The notes under the pieces are model-generated. The model saw nothing but the letters and a program-made list of their open reading frames with translations. It was not told the DNA's origin and did not search any database. Source: Sphingobium cupriresistens (GTDB taxonomy: Bacteria > Pseudomonadota > Alphaproteobacteria > Sphingomonadales > Sphingomonadaceae). From it: DNA of 64,000 bases. The position numbers and the translations under genes were made by a program. The stretch lies in contig NZ_SEOO01000024.1 in the NCBI RefSeq assembly GCF_004152865.1, positions 1-64,000 on the forward strand. Reading direction: 5' to 3'. This document shows positions 33,353 through 41,529 of the stretch, one piece after another (within the stretch, counting starts at the first letter, position 1; each line of letters starts with the position of its first letter).

Positions 33353-34615
33353 ATGCCGATTGAACTCAAGATGCCCGCGTTGTCTCCCACGATGGAGGAG
33401 GGTTCGCTCGCCAAATGGCTGGTGAAGGAGGGCGATGTGGTGAAGTCTGGCGACCTGCTGGCCGAAATCGAAACCGACAAGGCGACGATGGAATTCGAGG
33501 CGGTGGACGAAGGCATTATCGCGAAAATCCTCATCCCCGAAGGTACAGAAGGCGTGAAGGTCGGGACCGTCGTCGCCATGCTTGCCGCCGAAGGCGAGGA
33601 TATCACCGCTATCGGGGAAGGGGCTGTTCCCGCGCTTCTGCCGGCCCCCGAGATTGCCGACAAGGTCGCTACATCCATTCCCGCCGCTGTTCCTGTCGCG
33701 TCGTCAGCCGCACCCGCAATTGGTGCCAGCCGTATCAAGGCCAGCCCGCTTGCCCGTCGTCTGGCGGAGGCAAGCGCCATCGATCTTTCTACGATAAGAG
33801 GCTCCGGGCCTAATGGCCGCATCGTCAAGGTTGACATTGATGGCGCGACGCCTGCCTCGATGCCGGCCGTCGCTCCGGGGGTCCCCGCGGCGTTTGCCGC
33901 CGCAGTACCGTCGATCGAACCCGACATTCCACACGAAGTCGTCAAGCTGTCAAACATGCGGAAAGTCATTGCCCGACGGCTCACCGAATCGAAGCAGCAG
34001 GTTCCGCACATCTACCTCACGGCCGATATCCACCTCGATCCATTGCTGAAGCTTCGGGCCGATCTCAACGACGGGCTTGCCGAACGCGGTGTCAAGCTCT
34101 CGGTCAACGATCTGCTGGTCAAGGCCTTGGCGGCCGCCCTTATCGAAGTGCCCAGCTGCAATGTGCAGTTTGCCGGCGACAATCTGCTGCGGTTCAGCCG
34201 CGTCGATATTTCGGTGGCGGTATCGATCCCCGGCGGCCTGATCACGCCGATCATCGCGGGCGCGAACGCCAAGGGCGTTGCCGCAATCTCCAGCGAGATG
34301 AAGGATAGGGCGGAGCGCGCGCGCAACGGTAAATTGCAGCCGCATGAATATCAGGGCGGCACCGCCAGCCTGTCGAACATGGGCATGTTCGGCATCAAGC
34401 AGTTCGAGGCTGTCATTAACCCGCCCCAGGCCATGATCATGGCGATCGGCGCGGGCGAAAAGCGGCCTTATGTAGTGAACAATGCGCTGACCGTTGCCAC
34501 GGTGATGTCGGTAACCGGCAGCTTCGATCACCGCGCGATCGATGGGGCGGACGGTGCGCAACTGATGGCCGCTTTCAAGCGCATCGTTGAGAAGCCGCTG
34601 ACACTGTTGGCCTGA
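33353..34615 (+). CDS. pdhC: Dihydrolipoyllysine acetyltransferase (PDH E2)
   Basis: 420 residues: one lipoyl domain (Lys43 in [10 protein letters not shown]), a linker, a peripheral subunit-binding domain ([31 protein letters not shown]), and the catalytic domain ending in [14 protein letters not shown], which holds the active-site His and Asp. It moves the acetyl group from lipoamide to CoA and forms the core of the complex. It is 20 bp after pdhB and 20 bp before lpdA, so the four genes are one operon. Confidence 0.94.
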   Translation: MPIELKMPALSPTMEEGSLAKWLVKEGDVVKSGDLLAEIETDKATMEFEAVDEGIIAKILIPEGTEGVKVGTVVAMLAAEGEDITAIGEGAVPALLPAPEIADKVATSIPAAVPVASSAAPAIGASRIKASPLARRLAEASAIDLSTIRGSGPNGRIVKVDIDGATPASMPAVAPGVPAAFAAAVPSIEPDIPHEVVKLSNMRKVIARRLTESKQQVPHIYLTADIHLDPLLKLRADLNDGLAERGVKLSVNDLLVKALAAALIEVPSCNVQFAGDNLLRFSRVDISVAVSIPGGLITPIIAGANAKGVAAISSEMKDRAERARNGKLQPHEYQGGTASLSNMGMFGIKQFEAVINPPQAMIMAIGAGEKRPYVVNNALTVATVMSVTGSFDHRAIDGADGAQLMAAFKRIVEKPLTLLA

Positions 34616-34635
34616 ATCTCAAGGAATTTCCGAAC

Positions 34636-36033
34636 ATGGCTGATAGTTACGACGTGATTGTCCTTGGCTCAGGCCCCGGCGGCTATGTCGCCGCGATCCG
34701 CGCCGCTCAGCTCAAGTTGAACACGGCGATTGTCGAGCGCGAGAATCTAGGCGGTGTCTGCCTCAACTGGGGTTGCATACCCACCAAGGCGTTGCTGCGC
34801 TCGGCGGAGGTTTTTCGCTACATGCGGCATGCCAAGGATTATGGCCTGGTCGCGGAGAAGATAACCGCCGATCTGGATGCAGTGGTGAAGCGCTCACGCG
34901 GCGTTGCCAGGCAGCTTAATCAGGGTGTCTCGCACCTGATGAAGAAGAACGGGATCGCCGTTTATATGGGTGAGGGGAAGCTCACCGGCAAAGGGAGGCT
35001 TTCTGTCACAGCGCCGGATGGTAAGACCAGTGAGTTGACCGCGAAGAATATTATCATCGCCACGGGCGCGCGTGCTCGCGATCTGCCGTTCCCGAAAGCC
35101 GATGGAAAGCGCGTCTGGACCTATCGCCACGCGATGAACCCGCCGGAAATGCCGAACAAGCTGCTTGTTATCGGCTCGGGCGCGATCGGCATCGAGTTCG
35201 CCAGCTTTTACAACGACATGGGCGCGGAAGTGACAGTCGTCGAGATGCTGGACAGGATCGTTCCGGTCGAGGATGCAGATGTCTCGACCTTCCTGGAAAA
35301 AGCGTTGGTGAAGCAGGGCATGAAGATCTTGACGGGTGCAGGTGTCCAAAAGCTCGATATCGGTGCCACCGGCGTAACAGTCGCGATCAAAGCCCGGGAT
35401 GGCAAACTTGTTTCGGACGAATACAGCCATGTCATCGTGGCAATCGGGATCGTCCCAAACACCGAAACCGTTGGGCTTGAGGCACTGGGTGTGAAAACGG
35501 AGCGTGGCCACATTGTTACCGATGGCGCATGCCGCACCAATGTCGAGGGAATCTGGGCGATCGGAGACGCCACGGCGCCGCCTTGGCTAGCGCACAAGGC
35601 CAGCCATGAAGGTGTTATCGCGGCAGAAACCATAGCGGGTCAGCATCCGCACGCAATGGACCCCAGGAACATTCCCGGCTGCACCTATTGCCACCCGCAG
35701 ATCGCTAGTGTCGGCCTCACCGAAACAAATGCGAGGGAAGCAGGTCACGAAGTGAGGATTGGCACCTTTCCCTTCATCGGCAATGGCAAGGCTATCGCGC
35801 TCGGCGAGCCAGAAGGCTTCGTCAAGACGGTATTTGATGCCCAAACTGGCGAGCTGCTGGGCGCACACATGGTCGGCCCGGAGGTGACCGAAATGATCCA
35901 CGGCTTCACCATCGGTCGTACACTGGAAACAACCGAGGCGGAGCTGATGGAAACGGTTTTTCCGCATCCGACCATTTCCGAAACGATGCATGAAAGCGTG
36001 CTTGCTGCCTTCGGGCGCGCAGTCCATATTTAG
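34636..36033 (+). CDS. lpdA: Dihydrolipoyl dehydrogenase (E3)
   Basis: 465 residues, full length. FAD-binding GSGPGG motif near residue 11, redox disulfide Cys42/Cys47 in GGVCLNWGCIPTK, NAD-binding GSGAIGIEFASF, a second FAD motif IWAIGDAT, and a C-terminal FPHPTISETMHE with the His/Glu catalytic pair. It reoxidises dihydrolipoamide with NAD. Having its own E3 makes this PDH operon complete and self-sufficient. No terminator is evident downstream; the integrase gene converges on it. Confidence 0.95.
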   Translation: MADSYDVIVLGSGPGGYVAAIRAAQLKLNTAIVERENLGGVCLNWGCIPTKALLRSAEVFRYMRHAKDYGLVAEKITADLDAVVKRSRGVARQLNQGVSHLMKKNGIAVYMGEGKLTGKGRLSVTAPDGKTSELTAKNIIIATGARARDLPFPKADGKRVWTYRHAMNPPEMPNKLLVIGSGAIGIEFASFYNDMGAEVTVVEMLDRIVPVEDADVSTFLEKALVKQGMKILTGAGVQKLDIGATGVTVAIKARDGKLVSDEYSHVIVAIGIVPNTETVGLEALGVKTERGHIVTDGACRTNVEGIWAIGDATAPPWLAHKASHEGVIAAETIAGQHPHAMDPRNIPGCTYCHPQIASVGLTETNAREAGHEVRIGTFPFIGNGKAIALGEPEGFVKTVFDAQTGELLGAHMVGPEVTEMIHGFTIGRTLETTEAELMETVFPHPTISETMHESVLAAFGRAVHI

Positions 36034-36103
36034 GCTATCTTCCATATTTGGGAGAGATCATGCCTCCTTCTGCTGCCGAACCACGAGCGGCGAGGCGTCA
36101 AGG

Positions 36104-37303
36104 TCAGCTACGTACTCTTGAAAGAACCCGTGCGGCGACATTGCTTCGCACCGCGAGCTTTCTACCGTAACGTAGCGCGGTTGTCGGTGAACTCCATCGC
36201 AGCGCCTGCGCAATGCCGGCTCCGTCCTCTCCGGCGGCGAAGAGGTCCTGGGTCAGGCCAACGCGCAGCGAATGTGTGGACAGCGCCTGAACCGCATCGG
36301 CCAGCTTGCTGGCGCTCAGGTTGACCAGCCCCATTTCGTAGGCGGCACTCGCCACGCGCCTGTAGATCCCATTGACCCCCTGCCGACTGAGGGCCTCCTT
36401 GCCGATGGTGTAGGTCGTTCGGGCCAGTGCCGTTTCCGGATCGGAGCCGCGCGCGCGCCGGCGATAGACACCAACCCTGCGAAACAGCAGCCCGTCCTCG
36501 ATCGCGCTTTCGGCCTGCCACAAGGCGACCCTGCGCATCGTCTCGGCCGACAGCCACGCCCACGCGCCTTCCTGCTCCTGGTCGGTTTTGGAGAAGGGGA
36601 TGAACAAGGTCGCCGAGCCGTCGTCCTGCGCATCGATATGCGTGGCTTCAACCCTAGTGAGCTCGCTGACCCGGAGCCCTGCGTCATAGCCGAGCGAAAG
36701 CAACGCCGCGTCCCGTAACCCCTGAAGATCGCCGCCACACGCTTCGAGTAGCGCAGCCAGGGTGAAGCCTTTGGCGGCGTGGTGATCCAGCGCCTTGCCT
36801 AACCGCAGAGGCGCAGCCTGACGCTGAAGTGCGCCTCTCTGCCGGCGGATGGCCTTCAGCGCGGCGCGAACCATCGGGGCGTCGGTCGGCGCGGCGGGCG
36901 AGGCCAAGCCCAGCATGCGGTGGACCGAGGCGATGCTGGCGATGCGCCGCGCCAGCGTCGCGGGCTTCCTGCCTTTGGCGTCCAGCGCGTTTACATAGCG
37001 CACCATATCTTCGGGATCGGCTGGCAATGGCCTGCGGCCTTCTTCACCGCACCAGTCGCGCCAGCAGTCGAGATCGGCGGCTATCGCCGCCTTCGTCGCG
37101 TCGGCCATCGCCGCCAGGGTCGTCTCGAGACCGAGCTGACTGATCGGCGGTAGATCGGTCGGAATGATTTCCCCGATCGTGCGCAGCAGCCGCACATCGA
37201 CGGATTCGGCGTCTGTCTTGCGCGATCGTGTCGGCAGAGCAGTGTCGTTCGTCCTGACGACGATGATTTCCATGGGGGAGGATTTGGTGGAACTCTCGGT
37301 CAT
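36104..37303 (-). CDS. Tyrosine recombinase / integrase, 399 aa
   Basis: Tyrosine-recombinase catalytic residues are all present: Arg211 in AGLRVSEL, His344 and Arg347 in THSLRVGL, Trp370, and the nucleophile Tyr379 in ALRYGRKL. The N-terminal SAM-like core-binding domain covers about 70-160. It cuts and rejoins specific DNA sites. It follows the PDH operon directly and may have brought that cassette in, or serve element integration or dimer resolution. A second Met (residue 11, 37273) may be the true start. A 12-bp-arm palindrome at 38367 is a possible core site. Confidence 0.88.
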   Translation of the reverse strand: MTESSTKSSPMEIIVVRTNDTALPTRSRKTDAESVDVRLLRTIGEIIPTDLPPISQLGLETTLAAMADATKAAIAADLDCWRDWCGEEGRRPLPADPEDMVRYVNALDAKGRKPATLARRIASIASVHRMLGLASPAAPTDAPMVRAALKAIRRQRGALQRQAAPLRLGKALDHHAAKGFTLAALLEACGGDLQGLRDAALLSLGYDAGLRVSELTRVEATHIDAQDDGSATLFIPFSKTDQEQEGAWAWLSAETMRRVALWQAESAIEDGLLFRRVGVYRRRARGSDPETALARTTYTIGKEALSRQGVNGIYRRVASAAYEMGLVNLSASKLADAVQALSTHSLRVGLTQDLFAAGEDGAGIAQALRWSSPTTALRYGRKLAVRSNVAARVLSRVRS

Positions 37304-37330
37304 CGTTCGCTATATGTCTTCCCGGAGGAT

Positions 37331-37501
37331 ATGATGCAGCTCAACTCGGCAAAAGCTCTGGCCCTTGGCCGGGAGGTCCGCGAAACCTTCGGCAGCTGGA
37401 AGAAGGCACGCGAGGCGGCCGTCCAGCGCGATGGCGTCTATGTCATCGATCGGGCGAAGATTCGTGCTGAAAAGGCCAAGAAGCTCGCCAAGACGGCCTG
37501 A
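37331..37501 (+). CDS. Small basic protein, 56 aa
   Basis: ATG 37331 has CCGGAGG upstream. The product (MMQLNSAKALALGREVRETFG, WKKAREAAVQRDGVYVID) is helical with a Lys/Ala-rich C-terminus, a DNA-binding-like profile. It ends 6 bp before the next gene, so it probably forms an operon with it. The function is unknown. Confidence 0.55.
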   Translation: MMQLNSAKALALGREVRETFGSWKKAREAAVQRDGVYVIDRAKIRAEKAKKLAKTA

Positions 37502-37507
37502 TCTCGA

Positions 37508-38242
37508 ATGACATTCGGCTACGCGCTGCTTGGCGCTCTGGTTCTTCTGCTTCCCGGGTTTGCGGGTTATTTCGGTCTTCGTATTGGCGAGGCGAGTGAT
37601 TTTGTGTCGCCGCGGCCCGACCGGCCCAATTCCAATCTCACCATTTTCCTGATTGTGCTGCTGGCGCTCGCTGCGCACACCGCCGGGGCGGGAATTTTTG
37701 CCTTCAACGAAGCGATAGCGGCGTGGAAGCCGCTGATCTCGCTTCCCTATGATCCCAATCCCTACAAGGCACTTCTGTCCGGCCAGGTCCCATCGGGGCT
37801 TTCCGCGCTCGCAATCGAACTGGAACTGCTGTTCTGCCTGGCGCTTTCCTTTGGGACCGGCTGGGTCTGCGAGAGAATGGCGCGCGCCAAGCCGATTACG
37901 ACCCGAACCGCGCCCTTGCGCTTCGGATGGCTCCTGCCGATCGTCGAGAAGGTCGAGGCCGGTGGCCATGTCGCGGTCGGTTATGTGCGCACGACGAGCG
38001 GCCACAACGGTGCCTGGGTCGCCTATGAAGGCAGCATCCGGCGCCTGACGCTCGACGATGACGACGGAATCCGCATGGTGGTGCTCGAGCAGTGCGATCG
38101 CTTCATTGTCCGGATGACGGACGACAAGATCGAGCGGGTCGACATGGACAGCGCGCCGATCGCCATGATGCATCTTGCCGCCGACCAGATCGCCGATTTC
38201 GCAATCGAACTGTTCGAGGTTCCCGAGATCGGCGCTGACTGA
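37508..38242 (+). CDS. Membrane protein of unknown function, 244 aa
   Basis: Three hydrophobic segments: 5-25 (YALLGALVLLLPGFAGYFG), about 45-65 (IFLIVLLALAAHTAG) and about 100-120. After these comes a cytosolic 110-residue domain with acidic beta strands (HVAVGYVRTTSGHNGAWVAY, LDDDDGIRMVVLEQ). No family is recognised with confidence; the layout recalls DUF6338-type proteins. It is probably co-transcribed with the 56-residue gene upstream. Confidence 0.6.
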   Translation: MTFGYALLGALVLLLPGFAGYFGLRIGEASDFVSPRPDRPNSNLTIFLIVLLALAAHTAGAGIFAFNEAIAAWKPLISLPYDPNPYKALLSGQVPSGLSALAIELELLFCLALSFGTGWVCERMARAKPITTRTAPLRFGWLLPIVEKVEAGGHVAVGYVRTTSGHNGAWVAYEGSIRRLTLDDDDGIRMVVLEQCDRFIVRMTDDKIERVDMDSAPIAMMHLAADQIADFAIELFEVPEIGAD

Positions 38243-38366
38243 GGCGAGCGGCGGCGTTCTGCTCAAAACATGCGGCACAAGGCGCGACACATCTGTGCCG
38301 CATGGTTTTTCCCCGTTCGTCATCATCCGCAAAATTTGCCCTTCCCTGCCGTTCCAGCAGCCCTGT

Positions 38367-38395
38367 ACTTACCATAATCTCCCATTATGGTAAGT
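38367..38395. promoter_or_regulatory. 12-bp-arm AT-rich palindrome
   Basis: ACTTACCATAAT-CTCCC-ATTATGGTAAGT is a perfect inverted repeat with a 5-base centre in a GC-rich setting. It could be an operator, or a core site of a tyrosine recombinase (two 11-12-bp arms around a short spacer). Confidence 0.7.
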
Positions 38396-38479
38396 GAGAA
38401 AATCACGCGGGGAGGGCGGTTTACGCGGAGAATCGGCCTTGCACATCCCGCCTGGCCGGATAGCGGATTGGCGCCGTTC

Positions 38480-38508
38480 TTGTTTTGATAACGCCGAAGC
38501 GCTATATG
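38480..38508 (+). promoter_or_regulatory. Probable promoter of the AbiEii-like pair
   Basis: TTGTTT (38480-38485) and TATATG (38503-38508) with 17-bp spacing, 38 bp before the start at 38546. Confidence 0.5.
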
Positions 38509-38545
38509 CGCTGAACGATCCACGAGATCATGGTACAGGTTAGAA

Positions 38546-38809
38546 ATGGCAAAGGCGGTAAGCTTGGTGTTGGCGACGGTGAACGCTCCTTATGGGGCGA
38601 ACCTTTCCGCGCATCAACTCGCTGCGCTGATCGCCGACCCAAAGAGCGCGAGCGATTTCAACGCGCCCGTGTTTTCCTTCTTCTCGGAAGTAAGCCCGGC
38701 TCTGCAGCTGCAGTTCGTCGAGGAAATGGGTGTCGACGCCGACAAGGTCTGCGCGGTCGCCGACCAGTTCTCCCACCTCTCGGGCTACGCGCTCCCGCTG
38801 GCGGCGTAA
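38546..38809 (+). CDS. Possible antitoxin of AbiEii-like pair, 87 aa
   Basis: A small helical protein (LSAHQLAALIADPKSASDF, LQLQFVEEMGVDADKV) of unknown family, starting at ATG 38546. Its stop is 3 bp from the start of an AbiEii-like nucleotidyltransferase, so the two are a pair. Its size and place suggest an antitoxin or specificity partner, but it does not resemble AbiEi. Confidence 0.6.
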   Translation: MAKAVSLVLATVNAPYGANLSAHQLAALIADPKSASDFNAPVFSFFSEVSPALQLQFVEEMGVDADKVCAVADQFSHLSGYALPLAA

Positions 38810-38812
38810 CGC

Positions 38813-39487
38813 ATGGTCGAGCGCGGCCCAAGCCAGTGGCCGGTCCTGTTCGATCTTGCGATGGAAATCTTCGCCCAATTCGAGGAGAACGTCGGCTTCG
38901 TGCCCTCGTGGAGCTTCGGCGGCGGGACGGCGCTCATGCTCCAGATCGATCATCGTGAAAGCCACGACATCGATATCTTCCTTGATGATCCGCAAATCCT
39001 GCCTTTTCTCAATCCAGAGATCCAGGATTTCGCAATGACCCGTCGGCCGGACGAATATAAGAGCGACGGGACGCAGGCGCTCAAACTCGCCTTTGACGAA
39101 CTGGGTGAGATCGACTTCATTTGTTCGTCCGCCATCCTCGATGTTTCCAGTGAGCGCCACGATGTGAGGGGGCGGACGGTCGACCTTGAAACTCCGGCCG
39201 AGATTGCAGCGAAGAAAGTTTACTTCCGGGGCTGGAACTTGCAGCCACGCGACATGTTCGATCTTGCTGCCATCGCCGAGCACCATGGTGACGACTATGT
39301 CGTGTCAGCATTGCGTGAATGCGGCCATGAGCGATGCCGCAAGGCGCTGGAAGTCGTCGAGAAGGTCAACCCGAAGGCTGTCGAGACGGTGATTGGCCAG
39401 CTGCTGTACAGGGAAAAGAACAGCCATCTGGTCGCAGAGGCGCAGGCGATTACGCACCGAATTTTAGGGGCTTCACTTTCCGATTAA
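38813..39487 (+). CDS. AbiEii/AbiGii-like nucleotidyltransferase
   Basis: 224 residues. The nucleotidyltransferase signature GGGTAL (36-41) and HRESHDIDIF (47-56, two Asp) is clear, followed by ETPAEIAAKKVYFRG and RDMFDLAAIAEHHG, the usual layout of the AbiEii/MenA family. These toxins add nucleotides to tRNA 3' ends or modify other targets, and act in phage abortive infection. It is shorter than typical AbiEii (about 290). It probably forms a toxin-antitoxin or defence unit with the 87-residue gene. It converges on, and overlaps by 4 bp, the decayed gene at 39484-39911. Confidence 0.78.
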   Translation: MVERGPSQWPVLFDLAMEIFAQFEENVGFVPSWSFGGGTALMLQIDHRESHDIDIFLDDPQILPFLNPEIQDFAMTRRPDEYKSDGTQALKLAFDELGEIDFICSSAILDVSSERHDVRGRTVDLETPAEIAAKKVYFRGWNLQPRDMFDLAAIAEHHGDDYVVSALRECGHERCRKALEVVEKVNPKAVETVIGQLLYREKNSHLVAEAQAITHRILGASLSD

Positions 39488-39911
39488 GACGGTCGCAGCA
39501 CGGGCGCGAGGAGCCGTTCGGCACGAGCCGAACCGTATTCCTTCACCGCACGCGCGAGCTGCGCGCTATTCATCTCCCCTGCCTTGGCAAGCGCACGCGG
39601 CAGGATGGCCACCTTGTCCTCGGGCAGCCTGTCGATGTTATGGAGGAGGTCGACAAGCAGGACTTCCTTGGACAGCCGCCTGGGCACCGACGGCCGCATC
39701 CGGAAATCGTACATCCGGCCATCCAGTTTGAACCGGCCATGGCGTTTGCGATTATAGACCACGGGCTCGTTGTGGAGCTGGGTCGTGCACACGCCAAGCC
39801 CATTGAATGCGCTTGGAGAGACCAGCAGGAACCGATCGTCGCCGAGAAATGTGAAGCTGCGATCCTACCGCGCCGCAGCCGCTCGAGGCTGAGCGTGTGC
39901 GCCTCGTACAT
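39484..39911 (-). pseudogene. Frameshifted gene of unknown function
   Basis: From ATG 39911 the frame reads MYEAHTLSLERLRRG. Then a shift near 39866-39869 moves the conserved continuation (SFTFLGDDRFLLVSPSAFNG, VVYNRKRHGRFKLDGRMYDF, LSKEVLLVDLLHN) into another frame, which runs to 39484 without a start codon of its own before GTG 39792. One missing base explains it. The start overlaps the end of the gene at 39865-40479, so the two were probably an operon. A short product from GTG 39792 (102 aa) is possible. Confidence 0.6.
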
Positions 39912-40479
39912 AAGGCTGCCGCCGGTTTTCGCTGGTCACGATGCTCGGCTGAAGCGCGGCGCGGACCGCATCCGTGACCGTATAGACCGCATGACGCTGC
40001 GCACCGCGGTTCTCATGGTCCACGAAAAAGCCCTGGTAATGCCGTCTGATCAGTCCTGCCTTCACCAACTCCGACACCGCCCGGCTGATCGCCGTCATGC
40101 CGGTTTCGCGGATGCGCTCGCTGAGTTCCGCGTCGACGCGGCGCGCGGCCTCCACCGGATCGCCCGGCAATTCTCCTTTGGCTGCGAGCGCAGCCCGGAC
40201 CTTATCGGCGGTGGCCCGGCGCTGGTGGTGACGCGCGCCGCTCGGCGCAATCGCCGCGGCCAGCCATTCGCGGATGGGCACCAGAACCTCGCCTTCTCGA
40301 ACCAGAGGCCCCGCCTCCCCGTTCGTCCGGGCGGCCCTGGCGATGAGATCGAGCACCATGAAGGTGTAGCGCGGCCGACCCGAGTGCTCCGCGATGATGC
40401 GCACGATATCCGGCAGGCCAACTACTGGTGCTGGCGCCGGGGTTGGGATCGATGGCGCGAAGAGATCGAACTGAAGCAT
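39865..40479 (-). CDS. Winged-helix-like protein, 204 aa
   Basis: ATG 40479 (MLQFDLFAPSIPTPAPAPVV) is the likeliest start; an upstream in-frame GTG/ATG would add 29 residues. The C-terminal part MTAISRAVSELVKAGLIRRHY followed by GFFVDHENRGAQRHAVYTV resembles a winged helix with its wing. It may be a regulator or a replication-linked DNA-binding protein; I could not assign it. No relaxase or polymerase motifs are seen. The broken gene at 39484-39911 overlaps its end. Confidence 0.6.
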   Translation of the reverse strand: MLQFDLFAPSIPTPAPAPVVGLPDIVRIIAEHSGRPRYTFMVLDLIARAARTNGEAGPLVREGEVLVPIREWLAAAIAPSGARHHQRRATADKVRAALAAKGELPGDPVEAARRVDAELSERIRETGMTAISRAVSELVKAGLIRRHYQGFFVDHENRGAQRHAVYTVTDAVRAALQPSIVTSENRRQPYVRGAHAQPRAAAAR

Positions 40480-40629
40480 GGAACGAATCAAGCACAAAGC
40501 ACGACTCTTGTGAATCCCCCAATCGCTCACAGAAACGACCGAAAGACGTTTTGCCATCCGTGTCACTTTACCCGACCGGTACCTGAAGGGTAAAGTGACG
40601 CAGCCGTCATTGATCGATGCATCTGCCCC

Positions 40630-40670
40630 GTGGCCACAATCATTGACATTTTGTGGCCACGCCCTATAAC
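40630..40670 (+). promoter_or_regulatory. Promoter and operator of the Phd/PIN/patatin operon
   Basis: TTGACA (40643-40648) and TATAAC (40665-40670) at 16-bp spacing form a near-consensus promoter. A perfect 10-bp inverted repeat GTGGCCACAA / TTGTGGCCAC (40630-40639, 40651-40660) brackets the -35 box and runs into the spacer, as expected of an autoregulated toxin-antitoxin operator. Confidence 0.8.
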
Positions 40671-40700
40671 CATCGTCATTGGCAGCGAAGGTTGGTTGGT

Positions 40701-41102
40701 ATGGACGTGCAGCTTCTAGCCGGAATCGAGAGGATCTGCTCCCTTCCAGAGCATCAGCTAGAGGTTGAACTCGGCAAACTGCTCGAAGGTCGGGCTCCGA
40801 TGGCCACTATCACCATTCGCGCCGCGCGTGACAGCTTCACCAAGCTGCTTGCGCGTGCGCGTGACGGATCGGTTCAGCTTGTCGGCAAAGACAAGGGAGA
40901 GCAGACCGTGATCCTCTCGGTTGCGGCTTTGGCGAATGTCATTAAGGCAGCCGCTGGCGGTATTTCCGCCGGAGAATTTCTTGCCGCCACGCAGTTCCAG
41001 CCGTCACGCGGAAAGCTCGTCCATGTCGAGAGCGACGACGACAGCAGCCAGGAATTCACTGTCCGATCCGGAGAAGCTTCCTGGCAGCAGGCCAGCGCCT
41101 AA
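40701..41102 (+). CDS. Phd/YefM-like antitoxin with N-terminal extension
   Basis: 133 residues. ATG 40701 lies 30 bp past the -10 box; an earlier in-frame GTG at 40653 would be upstream of the transcript start. The Phd-like core (ATITIRAARDSFTKLLARAR, GKDKGEQTVILSVAALANV) is preceded by about 34 residues (MDVQLLAGIERICSLPE...) that standard Phd proteins lack. The acidic tail HVESDDDSSQEF resembles a toxin-binding segment. It probably binds the palindrome at 40630-40660. The PIN-like gene starts 6 bp after the stop. Confidence 0.75.
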   Translation: MDVQLLAGIERICSLPEHQLEVELGKLLEGRAPMATITIRAARDSFTKLLARARDGSVQLVGKDKGEQTVILSVAALANVIKAAAGGISAGEFLAATQFQPSRGKLVHVESDDDSSQEFTVRSGEASWQQASA

Positions 41103-41108
41103 GCGGCC

Positions 41109-41528
41109 ATGTATCTTCTTTCGACCCAATGCCTGCTTGACCGGATCACGGGTCAGGCGCCGGCCTCGATCGATGCGCTGCCTGCCCGAGAGATCCACCT
41201 GAGCGCGGTTTCCCTCGGGCAGGCGCTGCTGGCCATCGAGCAAAGCCCGGCGGGTGAACGCCAAGGCCACCGCGATGCGCTGCGCGGCTATGTCGGCATG
41301 GTGCGCAGCTTCGATAATATCGTGCCGTTCGACGAAAAGGCCGCCATGCTGTGGCCTGGTCTGCGGGCTCAGAAGCTGATCGCCACCAACCCGGCCGGTG
41401 CCGTGATCCCGGTCAGCGAGGCGACGACGATGGTCGTTGCCTCGGCTCTCGCTACCAATCTTGTCTTCGTCGACTATCCGCAGCCCTACCATAGCGGCGT
41501 CAGCGGGCTGACGGTGGTGAACCCTTGA
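41109..41528 (+). CDS. Degenerate PIN-domain (VapC-like) protein
   Basis: 139 residues aligned in outline with VapC toxins, but the active-site acids are changed. The N-terminal YLLDTN is YLLSTQ (Asp to Ser), the second-position ELxxGI is SLGQALLAIE (Glu to Gln), and the third-site DALIAATAL is EATTMVVASAL. The TRNxxDF motif is missing (VDYPQPYH). It is thus probably not a nuclease. The frame is intact and tightly set between antitoxin and patatin genes, so it has likely been kept for binding or sensing. Confidence 0.75.
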   Translation: MYLLSTQCLLDRITGQAPASIDALPAREIHLSAVSLGQALLAIEQSPAGERQGHRDALRGYVGMVRSFDNIVPFDEKAAMLWPGLRAQKLIATNPAGAVIPVSEATTMVVASALATNLVFVDYPQPYHSGVSGLTVVNP

Positions 41529-41529
41529 T

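Noticed and set aside
39865-40479. Replication initiator
   Set aside because: It has a winged-helix-like end, but no Rep-family signature, iterons or origin next to it, so the claim is not supported.
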